From an uncultured Clostridia bacterium (GTDB lineage Bacteria; Bacillota; Clostridia; Oscillospirales; CAG-272): a stretch of DNA of 6,385 bases. The notes beneath the pieces are model-generated. The model was given only the letters and a program-made list of their open reading frames with translations, ran no database searches and was not told where the DNA came from. Where the stretch lies: positions 1 through 6,385 of the forward strand of contig CAMOLD010000074.1 of assembly GCA_946618395.1 (NCBI GenBank), in the 5' to 3' direction. Shown one piece after another: positions 1 through 5,935 of the stretch. Numbering within the stretch: the stretch's first letter is position 1; every line of letters starts with the position of its first letter. The position numbers were made by a program, and so were the translations under genes.

Positions 1-121
1 CGGCTCTTCCAGCGTTCCCGCTCACGTCGAAATGATGGGCCTGATCGGCGCCGGAAACAACCCGATGGTTGGTATGACGGTTGCGGTTGCAGTTGCCGTT
101 CAGGAAGCTCTGCAAAAATAA
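1..121 (+). CDS. GGGtGRT-family protein, C-terminal end (partial)
   Basis: This is the last 39 codons of a gene whose start lies outside the window; the frame begins at base 2 and ends at TAA 119-121. The visible peptide contains SSSVPAHVEMMGLIG, then GNNPMVGMTVAVAVAVQEA and a final lysine. I recognise this as the conserved C-terminal tail of the GGGtGRT family, proteins of about 330 residues found mainly in clostridia and other anaerobes and named after a Gly-rich motif that is not visible here. The family's biochemical role is not established to my knowledge, so none is assigned. A strong intrinsic terminator starts 15 bases after the stop, so this is the end of its transcription unit, separate from the genes that follow. 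The family call comes from recalled sequence similarity over a short tail and could not be checked by search. Confidence 0.8.
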   Translation, partial: GSSSVPAHVEMMGLIGAGNNPMVGMTVAVAVAVQEALQK

Positions 122-136
122 AAGGTAACTATACAG

Positions 137-186
137 ATAAAGAGAACCGCTCTCGAAAGAAAGCGGTTCTCTTTATTGTGTTTTTA
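137..186 (+). terminator. Rho-independent terminator after the GGGtGRT-family gene
   Basis: A perfect 14-bp stem is formed by 137-150 and 163-176; its core is AAAGAGAACCGC paired with GCGGTTCTCTTT. The 12-base loop can form a further small TCT/AGA stem. The hairpin runs into a T-rich tract ending in TTTTT at 181-185. It ends transcription of the upstream + strand gene. The XRE regulator gene on the opposite strand stops at 187, immediately beside it, so the same hairpin could also end that transcript. The T-run on that side is poor, so termination in that direction is less certain. Confidence 0.9.
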
Positions 187-480
187 TCATCCCTTTTCGC
201 TTCCGCGATTTTTCAAGCAATCAATGATAGCAAGCAACGAAGTAATCTCTCGATCCGATAAACCATTTACCGAAATGGTTTTCGTACGTTTCATATCAAG
301 CAAAACATCCGTGGAAACCCCGAAAAGATCGGAAAGTGCTACGATATATTGCGTAGAAGGAACGGTAACGCCCATTTCCCAAGCGTTTACGCCCGATCGC
401 GTCACACCGAGTTTCCGTGCAAGTTCGGTTTGCGTCATATTTTTTTGCTCTCTTAATAATTTAATCATGTCCGCAATCAT
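187..480 (-). CDS. XRE-family (Cro/C1-type) helix-turn-helix transcriptional regulator
   Basis: This 97-residue protein is essentially one Cro/C1-type DNA-binding domain with a short tail. Residues 1-62 match the five-helix fold. The helix-turn-helix is at about 15-37: MTQTELARKLGVTRSG is helix 2, the turn and the start of recognition helix 3, followed by VNAWEMGVTVPS, the usual conserved W-E-x-G-x-x-x-P segment. Residues 65-97, including a predicted helix at SDREITSLLAIIDCL, may serve in dimerisation. There is no sensor or protease domain. The ATG at 480 is the clear start, because AGGAGG (488-493) lies 7 bases upstream. The gene diverges from the membrane-protein gene at 618, with palindromic sites overlapping both promoters, so I infer that it represses itself and its neighbour. 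Its codon use (TTA leucines, AGA arginine) is A+T-rich, unlike the heat-shock genes. The family call is secure; the target is inferred. Confidence 0.9.
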   Translation of the reverse strand: MIADMIKLLREQKNMTQTELARKLGVTRSGVNAWEMGVTVPSTQYIVALSDLFGVSTDVLLDMKRTKTISVNGLSDREITSLLAIIDCLKNRGSEKG

Positions 481-530
481 ACCGCCACCTCCTCTTTGAT
501 TCTATTTTAACCAAATCTTTTTGATTTTTC

Positions 531-559
531 ATTATCAAATTGATATCTATACTTGACAA
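531..559 (-). promoter_or_regulatory. Predicted sigma-A promoter of the XRE regulator gene
   Basis: Read on the - strand, TTGTCA (559-554) is followed 17 bases later by GATAAT (536-531). Spacing is ideal for a housekeeping promoter, with one mismatch to consensus in each hexamer. Transcription would start near 524, giving a leader of about 43 bases that contains the AGGAGG ribosome binding site. Its -35 overlaps the -35 of the divergent + strand promoter, and its -10 overlaps the 13-bp palindrome at 533-545. Prediction from sequence only. Confidence 0.6.
533..545. promoter_or_regulatory. Palindromic candidate operator 1
   Basis: TATCAAATTGATA is a perfect 13-bp palindrome around a single central base at 539. 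It covers part of the -10 element and spacer of the regulator's own promoter and lies just upstream of the -35 of the divergent promoter. Its size and position fit an operator for a dimeric XRE-family repressor. Binding by the adjacent regulator is inferred from location. Confidence 0.5.
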
Positions 560-581
560 TTTGACTTTCTTGTGTTAGAAT
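553..581 (+). promoter_or_regulatory. Strong predicted sigma-A promoter for the membrane-protein gene
   Basis: A perfect TTGACA -35 (553-558) and a TAGAAT -10 (576-581) are separated by exactly 17 bases. A TG at 573-574 gives an extended -10. Transcription should start near 588, which leaves a leader of about 30 bases before the ATG at 618. This also argues against the upstream ATG at 591 being the start codon, since it would lie almost at the transcript end with no ribosome binding site. Confidence 0.8.
554..565. promoter_or_regulatory. Candidate operator 2, related to operator 1
   Basis: On the - strand this site reads GTCAAATTGTCA. It shares the core TCAAATTG with operator 1, in inverted orientation (535-542 against 557-564). 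The equivalent centre lies at 560, 21 bp or about two helical turns from the first, so two repressor dimers would sit on the same face of the DNA. It overlaps the -35 hexamers of both divergent promoters. Its outer arms are imperfect, so it may be a weaker site. Confidence 0.4.
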
Positions 582-617
582 AAGTCTATCATGATCAAAA
601 AAGGAGGAAAAACAATC

Positions 618-1175
618 ATGACAAACGGAAATATGCCAAACGCCTTCCCGGAAAACAATTCGGGAGTTCCAACCGCAAAGCCAAAGAAAAAAATCTATAA
701 GCGTGTATGGTTTTGGCTTTTGATCATCCCTGCCGCTCTCATTTTGATTTTTATTATCAGCGGTATCATTGGCGGAGGCGATTCCACACCGAAATTAATC
801 GACCTGCCCGAAGGAGAATATCGCGCACAATGTCAAAGCTATACATACGATGAAGTGGCAAGAAATCCGGATTCTTACAGTGGAAAACTCGCAAAATTTA
901 CGGGCGAAGTAGTACAGGTGATTAGAAAAAGTGATAAGGAACTACAATTACGAGTCAACGTTACAAAAAAAGGAAGTGATGAATTCGCCTATTATACCGA
1001 TACGGTTTTTGTTATTTATACAAAAAAGGATAGCTCCAATATTCTCGAAGATGATATCATTACGCTCTATGGCGAATTGAAAGGGGAGCAATCATACGAA
1101 AGTATTTTTGGCGAGAAAATTACCATTCCGAAAATTTATGCGAAGTTTATTGACGTTGTAGGCAAAAGCAGTTAA
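618..1175 (+). CDS. Membrane-anchored hypothetical protein with OB-fold-like extracytoplasmic domain
   Basis: The protein has 185 residues and no function I can name. Residues 1-29 are a hydrophilic, Asn/Pro-rich N-terminus ending in a basic patch (KPKKKIYKR). Residues 30-51 form one hydrophobic membrane helix, and the rest should lie outside the cytoplasm by the positive-inside rule. No lipobox cysteine is present, so this looks like a signal anchor rather than a lipoprotein. Residues about 74-182 begin YTYDEVARNPDSYSGK, followed by alternating strands (LAKFTGEVVQV, LQLRVNV, DTVFVIY, ILEDDIITLYGEL) and end near IPKIYAKFIDV. This pattern resembles small OB-fold domains of the tRNA_anti-like type in Firmicutes membrane proteins of unknown role; that assignment is tentative. 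The ATG at 618 is chosen because AAGGAGG (601-607) precedes it by 10 bases; an in-frame ATG at 591 lacks one. The gene is A+T-rich with TTA and CTA leucines. Confidence 0.75.
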   Translation: MTNGNMPNAFPENNSGVPTAKPKKKIYKRVWFWLLIIPAALILIFIISGIIGGGDSTPKLIDLPEGEYRAQCQSYTYDEVARNPDSYSGKLAKFTGEVVQVIRKSDKELQLRVNVTKKGSDEFAYYTDTVFVIYTKKDSSNILEDDIITLYGELKGEQSYESIFGEKITIPKIYAKFIDVVGKSS

Positions 1176-1266
1176 AAAACAAGAACAAACAATCTTTTAT
1201 GCCGTCCATCTTTATTTCAGGAAGCACTGCAGAAATAACCAATTACAATTACAAAAAGCAAAACAT

Positions 1267-1306
1267 AAAAAGCGGGCGTTTGCCAATGGCAAACGCCCGT
1301 TTTTTT
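1267..1306. terminator. Bidirectional Rho-independent terminator between convergent units
   Basis: A perfect 12-bp stem, CGGGCGTTTGCC (1273-1284) with GGCAAACGCCCG (1288-1299), encloses a 3-base loop. It is followed by seven Ts (1300-1306) on the + strand and preceded by an A-run (1267-1271) that gives a T-tract on the - strand. It can therefore end both the membrane-protein transcript arriving from the left and the heat-shock operon, whose last stop codon is at 1335. The rest of the 159-base gap between the two genes (1176-1334) shows no credible reading frame. Confidence 0.92.
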
Positions 1307-1334
1307 ATCTTCACGCGGCACGTGTGCGCGTTTT

Positions 1335-2285
1335 TTACGCTTTTTGAACGGCGAGCGCGCACCAACCGTTTTCAATCGGCTGGTCGATGATGCGGTAGCC
1401 GTATGTTTCAAAACATTGTTTCACTTCGTCGGCGCGCTCCAAAATGATGCCCGAGGCAAGCAGAACCGTTTCCGATCCCATCAGCGGTGAGAGATCAGGA
1501 ATCATGCGCAGAATAATATCCGCCACAAGGTTTGCGCAAATCAAATCGTAGGGTTGTTTTTTCACCCCTTTGAGCAAATCAGACTGCCCGCAATGAATAT
1601 TGGCAAGTCCGCTATCTTTTACATTCTCGGTGGCAACACGCACCGCCATTGGGTCAATGTCGTAGGCAAAGCATTCGCCGGCGCCGAGCTTGGAAGCGCA
1701 AATTGCCAGAATGCCGCTCCCTGTCCCAACGTCCAGCATTTTGCAACCGGGCTTGGTGTAGGTTTCCAAAAGCCCGATGATCAGCCGCGTGGTCTCGTGC
1801 GTTCCGGTGCCAAACGCCATTCCGGGGTCCATGCGCACAATCAAATCGCCCGGCTCTGCTCGATAGTTTTCCCATGCCGGAACAATGACCAGCCGCTTGC
1901 CCACGCGAATGGGCTTATAATAGGCCTTCCACGCGTTTGCCCAGTCCTCTTCTTTGACGCCGACCACCTCGATTTTGACAGGTTTCAGCCCGCTTTGGGC
2001 AAAGCGGTCCTGCAAAAACGCCATACATTCGGGAACGCTCCGCTCCGCCGGAAGATAAACCGAAACCGAAGCGATGGTCTTATCGGCGTTCAGAATGGAT
2101 TCGTCAATCAGATCTCCGTAGCAGGTTTTCAGGTCAATGTCGCTATAATCCTCAATTTGCAGGTTGTTGGAAACCATGCTCATCACCGCCGTCAGGCGGT
2201 CGAGCTCCGGGAGCGCAACGGTCACGCGGATCTGCGTCCAGTCGGTCACGGTTCCATAGTCGCCGCAAAGATAATCCTTGTCCAT
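1335..2285 (-). CDS. prmA: Ribosomal protein L11 methyltransferase
   Basis: PrmA transfers methyl groups from S-adenosylmethionine to amino groups of ribosomal protein L11 in the cytoplasm. The product has 316 residues from the chosen start, close to the family norm of about 300-315. Residues 1-110 are the L11-recognition domain. EEDWANAWKAYYKP (112-125) leads into the catalytic part. The family hallmark DPGMAFGTGTHETT is at 153-166, the SAM-binding glycine loop LDVGTGSG at 184-191, an acidic YDIDP at 208-212, and the motif IV segment ANLVADII at 251-258. The ATG at 2285 is preferred because GAGGA lies 5 bases upstream. An in-frame ATG at 2297 overlaps the dnaJ stop as ATGA but has no ribosome binding site; it would add four residues. 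It is the last gene of the operon, 8 bases after dnaJ, and ends near a terminator. prmA next to dnaJ is a common Firmicutes arrangement. Confidence 0.96.
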   Translation of the reverse strand: MDKDYLCGDYGTVTDWTQIRVTVALPELDRLTAVMSMVSNNLQIEDYSDIDLKTCYGDLIDESILNADKTIASVSVYLPAERSVPECMAFLQDRFAQSGLKPVKIEVVGVKEEDWANAWKAYYKPIRVGKRLVIVPAWENYRAEPGDLIVRMDPGMAFGTGTHETTRLIIGLLETYTKPGCKMLDVGTGSGILAICASKLGAGECFAYDIDPMAVRVATENVKDSGLANIHCGQSDLLKGVKKQPYDLICANLVADIILRMIPDLSPLMGSETVLLASGIILERADEVKQCFETYGYRIIDQPIENGWCALAVQKA

Positions 2286-2293
2286 TTGTTTCC

Positions 2294-3439
2294 TCATTTC
2301 TGCGCGAAAATCTTTTTGAAGAATGCTTTATGCTTGGTATAATTGGTTTCGCCGCAACTGTCGGCAAAGGCTTTCATTGCCGCTTTCTGCTTTTCGTTGA
2401 GCCCTTTGGGAATCTCCACATTCACGCGGAAGATCAGGTCGCCGCGGCGGTTTGCATTGTTGATATAGGGAATGCCCTTGCCGCGCAAGGTAAAGGTGGT
2501 GCCGGCCTGCGTTCCTTCGGGGATGGTATATTTGACGTTGCCCTCCAGCGTTGGAACTTCGATCTCCGCCCCCAGCGTTGCCTCGGCAACCGTCAGCGGC
2601 ACGTCGCAGGTCAGGGTTACACCACGGCGCTCAAACACCGCGTGCGGCTTGACCGAAACACCAATGATCAAATCTCCCGTGGGTCCGCCGTTTTTGCCGT
2701 CGCATCCCTGGCCGCGCAGAGCGATCCGCTCGCCGTTATCAATGCCCGCGGGAATGGAAACGGTGAGTTTTTTGTTCTCGCGGATCATACCGCTTCCGCG
2801 GCACTTTTGGCAAGGCGTTTTGATGATCTTGCCGGTCCCGTGGCACGCTTCGCAAGTTGCTGTGCTTTGAAATGCCATGCCGCCCATCCGCTGAACGCGC
2901 TTGACCTGCCCCGAGCCATGGCAAACCGAACAGGTTTCGGCTTGCGTTCCGGGTGCGGCACCGCTTCCGCGGCAATCCGGGCAACGGCAAATGCGGTTGT
3001 AAGTAATATCCTTTTTGACACCGAACGCGGCTTCCTCAAACGAAATGCCGACATTAACGCCAATATCCTCGCCCTGTTGCGGACCGTTTCTTCTTCTACC
3101 GCCGCCAAAGGCGCCGCCAAACATACCGCCCAGAATGTCGCCCAGGTCGCCAAAATCTCCAAACCCGCCGAATCCGCCAAATCCGCCGGCACCGCCGCCG
3201 CCCATTGAGGGATCGAACGCGGCATGCCCGTATTGGTCGTATTTTGCGCGCTTGTCGGCATCCGAAAGAACCTCGTATGCCTCGTTGGCTTCCTTAAACT
3301 TCTCCTCGGCAACCTTATCGCCGGGGTTGGCGTCCGGGTGATATTTTTTTGCAAGTTTGTAATACGCCCGTTTGATGGTATCGGCGTCGGCATTCTTCTC
3401 AACGCCCAATACCTCGTAATAATCTCTCTTATCCGCCAT
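2294..3439 (-). CDS. dnaJ: Chaperone protein DnaJ (Hsp40)
   Basis: This is the 381-residue co-chaperone that delivers unfolded substrates to DnaK and stimulates its ATPase. It is a complete type I DnaJ. The J domain (about 1-71) starts KRDYYEVLGV and has the essential HPD at 34-36. A Gly/Phe-rich linker spans about 80-114; its short GGF repeats come from repetitive GC-rich DNA near 3150-3210. The zinc-binding region has all four CxxCxGxG repeats: CPDCRGSG (153-160), CSVCHGSG (170-177), CEACHGTG (196-203) and CQKCRGSG (210-217). The substrate-binding C-terminal domains follow, including LRGQGCDG and LRGKGIPY. The ATG at 3439 is the start because GAGG lies 6 bases upstream and the protein then begins MADKRDYYEV; an in-frame TTG at 3451 is not needed. 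It is separated from dnaK by an 88-base gap with a strong hairpin and is followed closely by prmA. Confidence 0.98.
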   Translation of the reverse strand: MADKRDYYEVLGVEKNADADTIKRAYYKLAKKYHPDANPGDKVAEEKFKEANEAYEVLSDADKRAKYDQYGHAAFDPSMGGGGAGGFGGFGGFGDFGDLGDILGGMFGGAFGGGRRRNGPQQGEDIGVNVGISFEEAAFGVKKDITYNRICRCPDCRGSGAAPGTQAETCSVCHGSGQVKRVQRMGGMAFQSTATCEACHGTGKIIKTPCQKCRGSGMIRENKKLTVSIPAGIDNGERIALRGQGCDGKNGGPTGDLIIGVSVKPHAVFERRGVTLTCDVPLTVAEATLGAEIEVPTLEGNVKYTIPEGTQAGTTFTLRGKGIPYINNANRRGDLIFRVNVEIPKGLNEKQKAAMKAFADSCGETNYTKHKAFFKKIFAQK

Positions 3440-3465
3440 GTTGTTCCTCAATTATTTTTTCCTGA

Positions 3466-3513
3466 TAAAAAGCGCTTGGCGTGGACGGCCGCAGTTTTTG
3501 CAACCGTCCACGC
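3466..3513 (-). terminator. Hairpin between dnaK and dnaJ, possible leaky terminator or processing site
   Basis: A perfect 10-bp stem is formed by GCGTGGACGG (3479-3488) and CCGTCCACGC (3504-3513). The loop can form an extra GCA/TGC pair. Read in the direction of the operon, the stem is followed by CAAGCGC and then five Ts (3471-3467). The T-run starts about seven bases after the stem, later than in an efficient terminator, so partial read-through is expected. It may reduce dnaJ and prmA expression relative to dnaK, or stabilise the 3' end of a processed dnaK transcript. The hairpin is certain as sequence; its role is inferred. Confidence 0.6.
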
Positions 3514-3527
3514 AGAAAATCAAGTTG

Positions 3528-5360
3528 TTATTTGTTGTCCGAGTGATCCTCGTAATTTGCGTTGTAGTAGGTTCCGTCCTGACCGGCGCCTGCGTTCGGG
3601 TCACCGTTCGGCTGGCCCTGCGCGCCCTGCTGTTGTGCGTAGAGCTTTTCGGAGATCTTGTAGAAGGATTTTTCCACTGCCTCGGTGTCGGCTTTGATTG
3701 CCTCGGTATCGGTCCCTTTGAGCGTTTCGCGGAGCTTTTCGATGGCGTTGCGAACCTCTTGCGCATCGGCAGGGTCGGCTTTGTCACCAAGCTCGGTCAG
3801 CGTTTTCTCGCTCTGGAAGATCACGCTTTCGGCGCGGTTGCGGGTGTCCACAGCCTCTTTCGCCTTTTTATCCTCCTCGGCAAACTTTTCGGCGTCCTTG
3901 ACGGCGCGCTCGATGTCCTCTTTGCTCATGTTGGTGGAGGAGGTGATGGTAATGTGCTGTTCCTTGCCGGTTCCTTTATCCTGCGCGGTCACGTTGACAA
4001 TGCCGTTTGCATCAATGTCAAAGGTGACCTCAATTTGCGGAACGCCGCGGGGAGCAGGGGTAATGCCGTCCAGAATGAATCTGCCCAGCGTGGTGTTATA
4101 CGCCGCCATTTCGCGTTCGCCTTGCAGAACGTGAATTTCAACCGAGGTCTGACCGTCCGCCGCGGTGGAGTAAACCTGGCTCTTTTTGACCGGGATGGTG
4201 GTGTTGCGGTCGATGATGCGGTTGAAAACGCCGCCCAGCGTTTCAATACCCAAAGAAAGCGGAGTGACATCCAAAAGCAACAGGTCTTTGACCTCGCCGC
4301 CCAGAACGCCGCCCTGGATGGCGGCACCGATGGCAACGCATTCATCCGGGTTGATGCCCTTGAAGGGTTCTTTGCCGATAAACTTCTTTACCGCTTCCTG
4401 AACTGCCGGAATCCGGGTAGAACCGCCGACCAGAAGCACCTTATCGATTTGGCCGACCGAAAGGCCTGCATCGGCAAGCGCCTTCTTGGTGGGCGTCATA
4501 GTGCGCTCAACAAGGTCTGCGGTAATGCGGTCAAACTCGGCGCGGGTCAGGGTTGCCTCAAAGTGCAAGGGGCCGTCGGCAGTTGCCGTGATGAACGGCA
4601 GGTTGATGGAGGTGCTGGTCATGCCGGAAAGCTCGATCTTCGCCTTTTCGGCGGCATCGCGCAACCGTTGCAAAACCATTTTGTCTTTGCGCAGGTCAAT
4701 GCCGTTTTCTTTTTGGAATTTATCCGCCATCCAGTCAATGACGCGCTGGTCAAAATCGTCGCCGCCCAGGCGCGTGTCGCCGTTGGTAGCAAGGACTTCA
4801 AACACACCGTCCGAAATTTCCAAAAGCGAAACGTCGAAAGTGCCGCCGCCAAGGTCAAAGACCATAATCTTTTGGCTGGCTTCTTTATCCATACCGTAAG
4901 CAAGTGCCGCGGCGGTCGGCTCGTTGATGATACGCAGAACTTCCAGCCCTGCGATCTTGCCGGCATCCTTGGTCGCCTGGCGTTGCGCGTCCGAGAAATA
5001 TGCCGGAACGGTGATGACCGCCTGCGAAACGGTTGTGCCGAGATATGCCTCGGCATCGGCTTTGAGTTTTTGCAAAATCATTGCCGAAATTTCCTGCGGC
5101 GTGTATGCCTTGCCGTCAATGGTGCGTTTGTTGGCGGTGCCCATCTCGCGCTTGATGGAAATGATGGTGCGGTCGGGGTTGGTAATTGCCTGTCTTTTGG
5201 CAACCTGGCCAACCATACGCTCGCCCGTTTTAGAGAACGCAACAACCGAAGGAGTTGTTCTTGCCCCCTCGGGGTTGGGAATGACGATGGGCTCCGAGCC
5301 CTCGTAAACTGCCACGCAGGAGTTTGTTGTTCCCAAGTCAATACCAATAATCTTTCCCAT
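3528..5360 (-). CDS. dnaK: Chaperone protein DnaK (Hsp70)
   Basis: This is the 610-residue ATP-dependent chaperone at the centre of the operon. The nucleotide-binding domain (about 1-357) has the phosphate-1 motif IGIDLGTTNS (5-14), NEPTAAALAYG (146-156), phosphate-2 FDLGGGTFDVS (168-178), GGDDFD (199-204) and the adenosine motif VGGSTRIPAVQ (311-321). T196 in NGDTRLGG corresponds to the autophosphorylated threonine of other DnaKs. The linker DLLLLDVTPLSL (359-370) leads into the beta-sandwich substrate domain, and the helical lid starts near 480. The tail (about 576-610) is Gln/Gly/Asn-rich with acidic residues near its end and no EKK ending. Between ISIKREMG and EISAMIL the insertion of about 23 residues found in proteobacterial DnaK is absent, as in Gram-positive homologues. 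Start ATG 5360 is preceded by AGAGGT with 9 bases between. The gap to grpE is 38 bases, with no terminator. Confidence 0.99.
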   Translation of the reverse strand: MGKIIGIDLGTTNSCVAVYEGSEPIVIPNPEGARTTPSVVAFSKTGERMVGQVAKRQAITNPDRTIISIKREMGTANKRTIDGKAYTPQEISAMILQKLKADAEAYLGTTVSQAVITVPAYFSDAQRQATKDAGKIAGLEVLRIINEPTAAALAYGMDKEASQKIMVFDLGGGTFDVSLLEISDGVFEVLATNGDTRLGGDDFDQRVIDWMADKFQKENGIDLRKDKMVLQRLRDAAEKAKIELSGMTSTSINLPFITATADGPLHFEATLTRAEFDRITADLVERTMTPTKKALADAGLSVGQIDKVLLVGGSTRIPAVQEAVKKFIGKEPFKGINPDECVAIGAAIQGGVLGGEVKDLLLLDVTPLSLGIETLGGVFNRIIDRNTTIPVKKSQVYSTAADGQTSVEIHVLQGEREMAAYNTTLGRFILDGITPAPRGVPQIEVTFDIDANGIVNVTAQDKGTGKEQHITITSSTNMSKEDIERAVKDAEKFAEEDKKAKEAVDTRNRAESVIFQSEKTLTELGDKADPADAQEVRNAIEKLRETLKGTDTEAIKADTEAVEKSFYKISEKLYAQQQGAQGQPNGDPNAGAGQDGTYYNANYEDHSDNK

Positions 5361-5398
5361 AATAAAATACCTCTTTTCGATAGATTTTTCAAATTTTA

Positions 5399-5935
5399 TT
5401 AGTTGGCAACCTTGACCATCGCATACCGGATGATCTTGTCGCCTTTGCGGTATCCCTTTTGGAATACCTCTACGATCTCGCCCTCGCCGTAGGCGTCGTC
5501 TTCAATGTGCATCACGGCGTTGTGCAGGTTGGGGTCGAAGGTTTTTGTTTCAATTTCGGTAATTCCCATTTTGGAAAGCGCATCCTCAAAAGCCTTGGAG
5601 GTCATCTCCAAGCCTTTTTTGACTGCCTCGAAGTTTTCCGAAGCGGCGGCACGCGAAAGATTATCCAAAATTGGAAGAATGTTGCCGATGCAATCGGAAT
5701 ACGCGTCGGCATACACGCCTTCTTTCTCCTTTGCGCTTCGTTTGCGGAAGTTGTCGTATTCCGCCATCATCCGCAGGTATTTTTCGTTGGCATCCGCCGC
5801 CTCTTTTTGAGCGGCTTCCAGCTGCTTTTTCAGCTCGCGGATTTCATGCTCCGGCTTTTTTGCGGTTTTCTTTTTTTCTGTCCTTTCGTCGGCAGGAACT
5901 TCTGCTTCCTCCGGCGTTTGTTTTTCCTCATTCAT
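5399..5935 (-). CDS. grpE: Nucleotide exchange factor GrpE
   Basis: GrpE is the cytoplasmic homodimeric factor that releases ADP from DnaK and resets the chaperone cycle; in some bacteria it also acts as a thermosensor. The product has 178 residues, within the usual range. Residues 1-28 are a charged, probably disordered N-terminus. A long coiled-coil helix runs from about 29 to 85 and includes EYDNFRKRSAKEKE (59-72), the conserved segment before the four-helix bundle. The C-terminal beta domain that contacts DnaK carries the family signature, with FDPNLHNAVMHIED (133-146), VFQKGYRKGDKIIR (157-170) and the terminal AMVKVAN. The ATG at 5935 has GGAGGG 7 bases upstream. Its first 8 bases overlap the end of hrcA, suggesting coupled translation. 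Placement between hrcA and dnaK is the standard Firmicutes order. Confidence 0.98.
   Translation of the reverse strand: MNEEKQTPEEAEVPADERTEKKKTAKKPEHEIRELKKQLEAAQKEAADANEKYLRMMAEYDNFRKRSAKEKEGVYADAYSDCIGNILPILDNLSRAAASENFEAVKKGLEMTSKAFEDALSKMGITEIETKTFDPNLHNAVMHIEDDAYGEGEIVEVFQKGYRKGDKIIRYAMVKVAN

Noticed and set aside
176..499. A 107-codon + strand frame covering the XRE regulator region.
   Set aside because: It starts within the tail of the upstream terminator, is antisense to a clear helix-turn-helix gene with an ideal ribosome binding site, and shows no domain.
591..617. Upstream in-frame ATG at 591 as the start of the membrane-protein gene.
   Set aside because: It has no ribosome binding site and would lie about three bases from the predicted transcript start; AAGGAGG at 601-607 clearly serves the ATG at 618.
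1313..1336. Second terminator-like hairpin on the + strand (ACGCG paired with CGCGT, then six Ts).
   Set aside because: The stem is only five base pairs with alternative pairings, and the strong terminator immediately before it already explains termination; kept as a weak possibility only.
1199..1390. Short + strand frame after the membrane-protein gene.
   Set aside because: It reads straight through the 1267-1306 terminator into the end of prmA, lacks a ribosome binding site and has no recognisable motif.
1554..3208. Long + strand open frames opposite prmA (1554-2342) and dnaJ (2330-3208).
   Set aside because: Both are in codon-on-codon register with the real genes and have low-complexity translations without recognisable domains; they are complements of well-conserved proteins.
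3438..5402. A 654-codon open frame on the + strand, antisense to dnaK.
   Set aside because: It lies in exact codon-on-codon register with dnaK, so it stays open simply because dnaK avoids TTA, CTA and TCA codons in this G+C-rich context. Its translation shows no recognisable domain, and it has no promoter of its own that I could see. Long frames antisense to Hsp70 genes are a known artefact of this bias.
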